NCBI GenBank assembly: GCA_017526045.1
Contig: JAFXRX010000094.1
Location: 1-5,308, forward strand
Reading direction: 5' to 3'
Source: Opitutales bacterium
GTDB taxonomy: Bacteria > Verrucomicrobiota > Verrucomicrobiia > Opitutales > Intestinicryptomonadaceae
DNA length: 5,308 nucleotides
This document shows, one piece after another, positions 1-5,155 of this stretch. A program made the translations under genes and the position numbers. The notes under the pieces were generated by a model. It did no database searches. It saw nothing but the letters and a program-made list of their open reading frames with translations, and was not told where the DNA came from. Position 1 is the first letter of the stretch. Each line of letters opens with the position of its first letter.

Positions 1-215
1 TAAACAACATGCAAATTCCGGCGTTTGAAAAATTCCCCGCTTTGGAGGCGATTTTGAATTTCGTAAAAAAAGAGTACAATTTGCCCTGCCTTATGAGCGG
101 CTCGGGCAGCGCGTGCTTTGCAATAACAAACAATCTCGCCCCCGAGGATTTGCCGCGCCTCAAAGCCGACATCCTTTCGCGCCTCGGCAAAAACTGCTTC
201 ATCGCAGAAGCCTAA
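1..215 (+). CDS. ispE: 4-diphosphocytidyl-2-C-methyl-D-erythritol kinase (IspE), C-terminal fragment
   Basis: The reading frame is open from the left edge (first whole codon at base 3), so only the last 70 codons are present; the ATG at base 9 is internal. The visible part matches the end of a GHMP-family kinase: an Asn-Asn-Met-Gln-Ile-Pro-Ala-Phe-Glu stretch like the IspE segment before the last helices, then LMSGSGSACFAI, the glycine-rich C-terminal GHMP motif that closes the active site. From family knowledge, IspE is a cytosolic enzyme that phosphorylates the 2-hydroxyl of CDP-methylerythritol with ATP in the MEP pathway to IPP and DMAPP. The stop lies 15 nt before the next start on the same strand, which suggests one transcript. 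Another GHMP kinase is possible because the N-terminal ATP-binding half is missing, but the NNMQIPAFEKFP context favours IspE. Confidence 0.85.
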   Translation, partial: NNMQIPAFEKFPALEAILNFVKKEYNLPCLMSGSGSACFAITNNLAPEDLPRLKADILSRLGKNCFIAEA

Positions 216-230
216 AAAATTTTTGAATTT

Positions 231-2804
231 ATGAAATTTGCATTCCTTAAAAATTTCGACCTGCCCGCGTTTTTGGGCGACGACTTTGAAATCTCGTATT
301 CGCAAATGTACGCGCGGATTTTAAAATTCGCCGAATGCCTGAAAACTGAAAACGCGCACGTTGCCATTTACGCGGAAAATTCGCCAGATTGGGTCTGCGC
401 GCTGTACGCGGCGTGGCTTAAGCACTGCACAGTCGTGCCCGTCGACGCCACTTTGCACGTTCCTGAAACCGCCTTCATTTTGGCGGACAGCGAGGCGGAC
501 TTTCTCTTCACTTCAAGGGCGAATTTAGAAAACGCCCGCGCCGCCGCCGAAAAGTCGGGCAGAAACATCGAAATTTGCGTGCTCGAAGACGTCGAAAAGC
601 CCGATGAAAAAGCGAAAATCCCCGACGGCTGGGAAATCGAGTGCGACGCCGACGCGCTTGCGCTCATCGTGTACACTTCGGGGACGACGAGCAACCCCAA
701 GGGCGTAATGCTTTCGTTCGACAACTTGAAGGCGAACATCGACGCCGTTGCGGAGGCGGGCTACTACTACGCGGGCATGCGCACGCTTGCAATGCTGCCT
801 TTCCAGCACATTCTGCCGCTAATGGGCACGGTTGTGGGGCTATTTTTCATAGGGGGGTCGGTGGTGCTCCCAAAAAGCCTTTCGCCCTCCGACATCGCGG
901 GGGTTCTGGCAAAGAGAAAGGCGACAATGGTAATTTCTGTGCCGCGCTTTTACGAGCTAATCCACGCAAACATTGTCGAAAAAATAAACAAGTCCAAAAT
1001 CGCAAAATCGCTCTTTTTATTCTCGAAATTCGTCGGGTCTGTGAAGTTTGCTCGCGCGCTCTTTGGAACTATACACAGGCGTTTCGGCGGCAAAGTCAGC
1101 GCGTGGGTCTGCGGCGGGGCTGCGATAAACCGCGACATAATCTCCGACTTGAACGCGCTTGGCTTTAACATTTGCGAGGGCTACGGCATGACCGAGGCCG
1201 CGCCAATCATTTCTTTCCCCCGCATGAACCGCATAAAAGTCGGTTCTTGCGGCGAGCCCCTGCCTTCAAACGAAGTCAAAATCGACGATGGCGAAATTAT
1301 CGTGCGCGGCAGGAGCATAACAAAGGGATACTACAAGAGGCCCGAGGAAAACGAGGCTTCTTTTAAAAACGGATGGCTCTACACGGGCGACTTGGGCTAT
1401 CTCGACGAAGACGGCTTTTTGTTCATAACAGGCAGGCGCAAGGAAATCATAGTGCTGCCAAACGGCAAAAAGCTAAACCCGTTGGAGCTTGAAGAGCAGA
1501 TAAAGGAAAAGTGCCCCGAGCTCGAGGAAATCGGCGTATTGATGCACGGCGACGTCCTGCAGGCGATTTGCCGCATTTCCGCCGAAAAATACGCGGCTCT
1601 GGGCAAGGAGGGCGCGGAGGCCTTCGTCAGGGAAAACGCGATTTTGCCCTACAACAGGGCAAACGCCTCCTACAGGCGCATAATCCGCTTCACCGTCACC
1701 ACAAAGGAATTCCCGCGCACGCGCATCGGCAAGCTAAAACGCTTCCAGCTTGCCTCTTTTGTCGAAAGCGTGAAGACGGAATTGCCGATGGAAGAAGCGT
1801 CTGCGCCCGAGCCCGAAACAAAAACATACAAAGACTTGAAGGAGTTTTTGGCGATGCAAATTTCAGCCCCCGTCCTGCCCGACGCCCACATGGAAATGGA
1901 CTTGGGGCTCGACTCGCTCGGCAAAGTCGCCCTTCACGGCTTTATAAAGGAAAATTACGGAATTGACATGCAAGAAAGTGAATTTGAAAAAAACTCGTCG
2001 CTTCGCAAAGTCTCGAATTTTGTCGACGAAAAACTGAAACAAAACAGCTCGCCCGAGGCTCAAAAGCCCGAGGCGCGCCCGCGCAAGGCAAAGTCTGTTG
2101 CCTGGGGCGAAATCCTCAACGGCTGCAACCCGCCCGAAATCCCCAAAACGTACTTCTTCCACGCGATTACCCTGTTTGTCTCGAGAGTGTTTTTCTGGCT
2201 CTGGTACGACATAAAAATCGAGGGCAAAGAGCACATAAAAGACGGCGAACCCCTCATTGTTGCGCCCAACCACCAATCTTTATGCGACGGCTTCTTCTTC
2301 GCCAAGATGTTCCCGCGAAAGAAGATATACAAGTTTTATTTCTTCGCGAAAATGCGCGCTATGATGCGCAGCCGCCTCATGAAATTTTACATACGCCACA
2401 GCAACATAATCGTGGTCGACGTAAAATCGAACATAAAGGAGTCGGTGCAGAAGCTTGCGGAGTGCCTGCGGCGCAAAAACTACGTCGTCATGTTCCCCGA
2501 GGGCACGCGCACGCGCGGCGGCGAGGTTGCAGAGTTCAAGCCGATGTTCGCAATTCTTGCAAAGGAGATGAAAGTAAAAGTCGTGCCCATGGTGATTTCG
2601 GGCGCGTTTGAGGGCTTGAAAGCCCGAGCGAGCCTGCCCGTGCGCGGCACGAAAATCCGCATAAAAATTTTGCCGCCCGTCGCTGTCGAGGAGGGCGAGA
2701 GCTATGAGCAGTTCTCCGCCCGCGTGCGCTCGATTGTGGCAGCGGAAAAGGCTAAGATGGAAGGAAAGGACGCTGGGGACGCGGGCGGCATAAACAAACA
2801 ATAA
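231..2804 (+). CDS. AMP-binding acyl-CoA/acyl-ACP synthetase - acyl carrier domain - PlsC acyltransferase fusion
   Basis: This 857-residue protein has three domains. Residues 1-510 are an adenylate-forming enzyme: P-loop YTSGTTSNPKGVM (148-160), GYGMTEAAP (317-325), YTGDLG (384-389), the hinge GRRKEIIVLPNGKKLNP (401-417), and the C-terminal lysine in RTRIGKLKR (K501). Residues about 535-602 are an acyl carrier domain with DLGLDSLGKV; S562 would carry 4'-phosphopantetheine. Residues about 640-830 are a PlsC-type acyltransferase with NHQSLCD (the H-x4-D motif, H681/D686) and FPEGTRTR (755-762). The linkers (about 516-534 and 604-622) are rich in Pro, Glu, Ala and Lys, and a hydrophobic stretch (641-660) before PlsC probably lies on the membrane. 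Inferred role: activate a fatty acid, load it on the built-in carrier and transfer it to a lysophospholipid or glycerol phosphate, as E. coli Aas does with a separate ACP and the reverse domain order. The acceptor cannot be told from sequence. There is no Shine-Dalgarno before the ATG; the start is chosen because it is the first ATG, 15 nt after ispE. Confidence 0.9.
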   Translation: MKFAFLKNFDLPAFLGDDFEISYSQMYARILKFAECLKTENAHVAIYAENSPDWVCALYAAWLKHCTVVPVDATLHVPETAFILADSEADFLFTSRANLENARAAAEKSGRNIEICVLEDVEKPDEKAKIPDGWEIECDADALALIVYTSGTTSNPKGVMLSFDNLKANIDAVAEAGYYYAGMRTLAMLPFQHILPLMGTVVGLFFIGGSVVLPKSLSPSDIAGVLAKRKATMVISVPRFYELIHANIVEKINKSKIAKSLFLFSKFVGSVKFARALFGTIHRRFGGKVSAWVCGGAAINRDIISDLNALGFNICEGYGMTEAAPIISFPRMNRIKVGSCGEPLPSNEVKIDDGEIIVRGRSITKGYYKRPEENEASFKNGWLYTGDLGYLDEDGFLFITGRRKEIIVLPNGKKLNPLELEEQIKEKCPELEEIGVLMHGDVLQAICRISAEKYAALGKEGAEAFVRENAILPYNRANASYRRIIRFTVTTKEFPRTRIGKLKRFQLASFVESVKTELPMEEASAPEPETKTYKDLKEFLAMQISAPVLPDAHMEMDLGLDSLGKVALHGFIKENYGIDMQESEFEKNSSLRKVSNFVDEKLKQNSSPEAQKPEARPRKAKSVAWGEILNGCNPPEIPKTYFFHAITLFVSRVFFWLWYDIKIEGKEHIKDGEPLIVAPNHQSLCDGFFFAKMFPRKKIYKFYFFAKMRAMMRSRLMKFYIRHSNIIVVDVKSNIKESVQKLAECLRRKNYVVMFPEGTRTRGGEVAEFKPMFAILAKEMKVKVVPMVISGAFEGLKARASLPVRGTKIRIKILPPVAVEEGESYEQFSARVRSIVAAEKAKMEGKDAGDAGGINKQ

Positions 2805-2814
2805 GCCGCAAATA

Positions 2815-2882
2815 GCTCCGGGATCAAGAAAGGGTGCTCAGTCGAGTACCTTTTTTTGTACACTCTTTCGCACCCTTTCTTG
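2815..2882 (+). repeat. Structured 3'-UTR repeat, copy E1
   Basis: It begins 10 nt after the stop of the fusion gene. It contains a perfect 13-bp inverted repeat (CAAGAAAGGGTGC at 2825-2837 and its complement at 2870-2882) around a 32-nt centre. The centre reads CAGTCGAGTACC, then T7, then GTACACTC. The same order of blocks (GCTCCG, A-rich and GGG arm, GCTYAGTCGAGTAY, T-rich spacer, RTACACTC, a CGC near the second arm) occurs on the minus strand at 5049-5117. The outer arms differ between the two copies but are self-complementary in each, which points to a conserved folded element rather than chance. I do not recognise the family. Confidence 0.7.
2833..2857 (+). terminator. Intrinsic terminator for the ispE-acyltransferase transcript
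   Basis: GGTGCTC (2833-2839) pairs with GAGTACC (2844-2850), with one G-U pair, around an AGTC tetraloop, and T7 follows at once (2851-2857). This is the canonical form of a Rho-independent terminator, 28 nt past the stop codon at 2804. It lies inside repeat E1 and shares bases 2833-2837 with the long 13-bp stem, so the two folds exclude each other; the short one would be transcribed first. Confidence 0.7.
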
Positions 2883-2909
2883 CTGTCCTCGCTCTTTACG
2901 CCTTCTTGT

Positions 2910-2938
2910 TTGTTTCTGTGCGCCCGCTGCCATATTAA
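2910..2938 (+). promoter_or_regulatory. Candidate sigma-70-type promoter
   Basis: TTGTTT (2910-2915) and TATTAA (2933-2938) are separated by 17 nt, which fits housekeeping promoter spacing. It lies just after the E1 terminator and upstream of the small ORF and the PEP-CTERM gene. The region is T-rich, so chance matches are likely. A second, weaker possibility is the TATAAAT at 3109-3115, which has no convincing -35 box. Confidence 0.35.
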
Positions 2939-2973
2939 AAATACTTTGGGGAGAAACTTCGGGATAAAAAAAG

Positions 2974-2979
2974 AGGAGG
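2974..2979 (+). promoter_or_regulatory. Strong Shine-Dalgarno for the small ORF
   Basis: AGGAGG lies 8 nt before the ATG at 2988, within a purine-rich run. It stands out because neither the fusion gene (231) nor the PEP-CTERM gene (3146) has a recognisable ribosome binding site. Confidence 0.5.
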
Positions 2980-2987
2980 GGGAAAGT

Positions 2988-3080
2988 ATGTTTAAAAATA
3001 CACTTCAGGGCAGGATTTTTTATTCAAAAAAGTGTAAAAAAGTTTCTTTTTTTTTGCGATTTTTTTCAAAAAAAGCTTGA
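2988..3080 (+). CDS. Candidate small basic, Phe-rich protein or leader peptide (30 aa)
   Basis: The ATG at 2988 opens 30 codons ending in TGA at 3078-3080, preceded by AGGAGG at ideal spacing and by a plausible promoter. The peptide begins MFKNTLQGRIFYSKKC and continues with Lys, Phe and Arg. It has about nine positive and no negative residues, with several aromatic ones, so it could be membrane-active or a leader peptide. I do not recognise a family. Its codons run through A and T homopolymers (3024-3075), so the composition may simply reflect low-complexity DNA. It ends 65 nt before the PEP-CTERM start, so its translation could influence that gene. The in-frame upstream extension to 2856 is ignored because it runs through repeat E1. 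Confidence 0.4.
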   Translation: MFKNTLQGRIFYSKKCKKVSFFLRFFSKKA

Positions 3081-3145
3081 AATATCAAATTTTTAGGGTA
3101 GGCATATATATAAATAAACAAAAATTTTTGCACATTGCCAAAACT

Positions 3146-4699
3146 ATGGAAATGAAAAATATATATTCTTTTGCGGCGATTGTTCTTGCGGCGAACATCG
3201 CAACAGCCGCGACGTACCTTAGAAATAGCGAAGTTTCCGAAGCCGATTGGACTGGCTCCACCACTTGGGTTGACCCCTCAACGTATGAGCCCATCGCCAC
3301 TCCTCCGACTTCGTCCGACAACGTCAGAATTTGGTACGGCACAACGAACATAAGCGCCACAGCCGCCGCAACTAATATCTCAATGAAGGCAGGGGAATCT
3401 GGAGCCGGCGACACTCCCGCATTTAACATTGCATCAGATCTCACGCTATCCGATTCTTTCTACGTCGAAAAAGGCAACGTGAATATAACTGCCGGAACTG
3501 TCGATGTAAAAGGCGGCGGGGATAACAAAGGCATTGTCTTTTATAGCGGCAATATTTCCCTCTCGGGAACTTCCGAAACAAAGTCAAACACTTTCTTTTC
3601 GGGCGACAACGGAGTTGCAAACGCAGGCCCGCTGACAATAAATATTTCTGATTCCGCAAAACTGACGGCAACCAACGTTGCAAACGGCTTTGGCTTTGGC
3701 ATTAACGCAAGAACACAAGACGTATTGGTAAACATTACCGACAACGCCATCCTGACCGGTAGATTAAAAGTTGGTATCGGCAATAACGACACAAAACCGA
3801 CATACTCGGCAAAAGCCACTGTAAATATTTCCGGCAATGCCGCTGTCAATGCTGACTATATCAATCTTTACAGAAACGGCACTTTGAACGTTTCGGGCAG
3901 CGCGGTGATAACGATTACCAACGACGCGCGCCTGGGCGACATGTCAAACTTAAATTCTGAAAGCGCCGCGACTGCCGACAGCGTAACTTTTTCCGGCTCT
4001 TCGCGCTTAAACATTAATACGAGCAATAATAACGGCGGCGCGATGATTTTCAACGGGGCAACCGTAACATTTGAAGGCGACTCCGTTTTAAACGTCAACA
4101 GAAACGTATATGTAGGCAAACACTACCAGGACACTTTTTCATCGGGGCACCTCGTCTTGAAGGACAATGTGCAAACTTTCAGCGGCGCAAACTTGATTCT
4201 TCTTCACGAAAACGCGACTGTTGAAATTTACGGCTCCAACATAAAACCCCTAAGCGGGCAGACCTACAACTTTACGAACTTGGGCGCGTCCGCATACAGG
4301 TCGCAAATGGGCGGCACCATAAAGTATATTGCCGACGCCGACGGCATTTCGCAGCTTAAAATCAACACGATTGTCGCCCTCGACACAGACAAGAATACGG
4401 GCTACGACCTCCTGCTTGACTTCACAAATTTTGTGCTGACAGAGGGCGAAACCAAGCAAATGGCGATAATTTATTCAAATTCAAGCTCGAATGTCATTGC
4501 GGCTTACGAAACATACCAGGACGATTTGATTTCCGTTATAAAAGCCAAAGAGCAAGATACATACTCAATTTACGCAAGCGGCAAAACATTGTTTATAGAC
4601 TATACGAGCGCGGTCATTCCCGAACCTGCCACATATGCTTCTTTGTTCGGTGCTTTGGCGATAGCTTTTGCGCTTATGCGTCGTCGCGTTCGCAAATAA
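3146..4699 (+). CDS. Secreted beta-helix-like repeat protein with PEP-CTERM sorting domain
   Basis: The protein has 517 residues from the ATG at 3146; an ATG two codons later (3152) is equally possible. A TTG at 3077 would add 23 residues before the signal peptide and is unlikely. The N-terminus is a signal peptide: basic start, hydrophobic core FAAIVLAANIATAA, probable cleavage after ATAA near residue 22. The middle (about 30-480) is rich in Asn, Ser, Thr, Gly and Ala. It carries repeated strands such as LTINISDSAKL (163), VLVNITDNAIL (about 194), ATVNISGNAAV (225), TLNVSGSAVI (about 246), VTFSGSSRLN (280), VTFEGDSVLN (307) and LVLKDNV (336), a pattern typical of parallel beta-helix or autotransporter-passenger-like surface proteins. 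The C-terminus is a textbook PEP-CTERM tripartite signal: IPEPATYA (491-498), a hydrophobic segment (499-511) and RRRVRK. An exosortase encoded elsewhere is expected to process it. Likely an exported surface or matrix protein; no catalytic motif is seen. Confidence 0.88.
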   Translation: MEMKNIYSFAAIVLAANIATAATYLRNSEVSEADWTGSTTWVDPSTYEPIATPPTSSDNVRIWYGTTNISATAAATNISMKAGESGAGDTPAFNIASDLTLSDSFYVEKGNVNITAGTVDVKGGGDNKGIVFYSGNISLSGTSETKSNTFFSGDNGVANAGPLTINISDSAKLTATNVANGFGFGINARTQDVLVNITDNAILTGRLKVGIGNNDTKPTYSAKATVNISGNAAVNADYINLYRNGTLNVSGSAVITITNDARLGDMSNLNSESAATADSVTFSGSSRLNINTSNNNGGAMIFNGATVTFEGDSVLNVNRNVYVGKHYQDTFSSGHLVLKDNVQTFSGANLILLHENATVEIYGSNIKPLSGQTYNFTNLGASAYRSQMGGTIKYIADADGISQLKINTIVALDTDKNTGYDLLLDFTNFVLTEGETKQMAIIYSNSSSNVIAAYETYQDDLISVIKAKEQDTYSIYASGKTLFIDYTSAVIPEPATYASLFGALAIAFALMRRRVRK

Positions 4700-4702
4700 A
4701 AC

Positions 4703-4730
4703 TCGGAATGAATTAGATATTCTATTCCGA
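4703..4730 (+). terminator. Hairpin just after the PEP-CTERM gene
   Basis: TCGGAAT (4703-4709) and ATTCCGA (4724-4730) pair, and GAAT/ATTC inside extends the stem with one bulged T. It lies 3 nt after the stop codon. Only an interrupted T stretch (CCTTTATTTG) follows, so it may be a weak terminator or an mRNA-stabilising hairpin. Confidence 0.5.
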
Positions 4731-4822
4731 CCTTTATTTGCTCTTGCTCCTTGCCTAAGCGCAAAATCAATGCGCCAAAGCGGGGAGCAATTTTTGTAGC
4801 CAACGGGGACGCGGGCGCAATC

Positions 4823-4858
4823 AAAAAAAAGGAAAGGCATTTGCCTTTCCTTTTTTTT
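4823..4858. terminator. Strong bidirectional terminator
   Basis: There is a perfect 17-bp inverted repeat, A8 GGAAAGGCA (4823-4839) and its complement TGCCTTTCC T8 (4842-4858), around two bases. A GC-containing stem with a T8 tract on either strand would stop transcription both ways, which suits the convergent gene pair. Its arms resemble those of repeat E2 (A-rich, then GGGAAAGGC). Confidence 0.85.
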
Positions 4859-4895
4859 GGGGAATTAAGAATGAAAAGTCTCTCACTGGTGTTTG

Positions 4896-4927
4896 ACTTC
4901 GGTAAGTTAGCTTTCCGAAGTTTTTTT
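4896..4927 (+). terminator. Second plus-strand intrinsic terminator
   Basis: ACTTCGG (4896-4902) pairs with CCGAAGT (4915-4921). After a T-T mismatch, AAG pairs with CTT around a TTAG loop. T7 (4921-4927) follows, with another T7 at 4933-4939. It would work on the plus strand only. No plus-strand gene ends just before it, so it is either a back-up for 4823-4858 or the end of a short untranslated RNA. Confidence 0.65.
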
Positions 4928-5017
4928 GCAGCTTTTTTTATTCATTAAATTGCTTGCAGCGGGCACAGGGCAAAAGAGTTTAAACTTATGTTTTTATTGT
5001 TTGTAGGGGGCGCACAG

Positions 5018-5140
5018 AAAGCTCTCAAATTGGGCGAGATGCGAGCATAAAAAAGGGAAAAGCGTACGGAGTGTATTAAAACATACTCGACTAAGCCTTT
5101 CCCTTTTTTCGCGGAGCAGATTGCCCGATTTCAGAGCTTT
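5018..5140 (-). repeat. Large imperfect inverted repeat enclosing E2
   Basis: AAAGCTCT (5018-5025) pairs with AGAGCTTT (5133-5140). After one mismatch, AAATTGGGC (5027-5035) pairs with GCCCGATTT (5123-5131), with one G-T pair. Unpaired segments of 13 nt on each side then lead to the 12-bp E2 stem. The equal spacing means the whole block could form one extended hairpin. It lies in the 3' flank of the LysM gene. Confidence 0.65.
5049..5117 (-). repeat. Structured 3'-UTR repeat, copy E2, also a bidirectional terminator
   Basis: Read on the minus strand it begins GCTCCGCG, then A6GGGAAA (arm), then GGCTTAGTCGAGTATG, then TTTTAATACACTCC, then GTACGC, and ends with the complementary arm TTTCCCT6. 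The arms are 5049-5060 and 5098-5109, a perfect 12 bp. The T6 at the end of the arm on both strands would terminate transcription both ways. It starts 38 nt after the LysM stop codon, in the same sense as that gene, just as E1 follows the fusion gene on the plus strand. Confidence 0.7.
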
Positions 5141-5155
5141 ATGCCGCCTCCGTCC

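Larger units (their letters stand above)
2883..3145 (+). other. AT-rich leader upstream of the PEP-CTERM gene
   Basis: Apart from the candidate promoter, Shine-Dalgarno and small ORF, this stretch is mainly homopolymeric. There are T runs at about 3046-3054 and 3060-3066, A runs beside them that can pair into weak A/T hairpins, and an alternating AT tract near 3104-3112. Its composition contrasts sharply with the flanking genes. It probably holds the promoter and untranslated leader of the secreted protein. No riboswitch is recognised. Confidence 0.5.
4731..5017. other. Convergent intergenic stretch without a supported gene
   Basis: Apart from the two terminators, I see no gene here. A short plus-strand frame (4751-4948) begins with TTG, has no ribosome binding site and runs through both terminators. 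The AGTTTAAACT palindrome at 4977-4986 is AT-only apart from its ends and has no evident role. Confidence 0.5.

Noticed and set aside
641..1168. Long plus-strand frame inside the acyl synthetase gene
   Set aside because: It is rich in Arg, His, Cys and Ala with no domain pattern, as expected for an alternative frame of GC-rich coding DNA; the fusion gene in the true frame has all family motifs.
2280..2801. 173-codon minus-strand frame opposite the PlsC domain
   Set aside because: An antisense shadow of a clearly conserved acyltransferase, with no recognisable motif of its own.
2856..2987. In-frame upstream extension of the small ORF
   Set aside because: It starts inside the T7/loop of repeat E1 after the predicted terminator; the ATG at 2988 has the Shine-Dalgarno.
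3077..3145. TTG start extending the PEP-CTERM protein by 23 residues
   Set aside because: It would place a non-hydrophobic, basic extension before a good signal peptide; it has no ribosome binding site and the DNA is AT-rich leader-like.
4600..4824. Minus-strand frame entering the 3' end of the PEP-CTERM gene
   Set aside because: It overlaps the well-supported PEP-CTERM coding end, begins beside the bidirectional terminator, and shows no family pattern.
4751..4948. 65-codon plus-strand frame after the PEP-CTERM gene
   Set aside because: It has a TTG start without a ribosome binding site and reads through two strong terminator hairpins; the peptide reflects their sequence.
4977..4986. AGTTTAAACT palindrome as a possible operator
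   Set aside because: A 10-bp AT-rich palindrome in AT-rich DNA is expected by chance, and it is not near a promoter or gene start.
2815..5140. E1 and E2 as the ends of one transposon
   Set aside because: They are in inverted orientation and flank a gene, but that gene is a PEP-CTERM protein with no transposase. Each element has its own internal symmetry and its own terminator role, and no target duplication is apparent.
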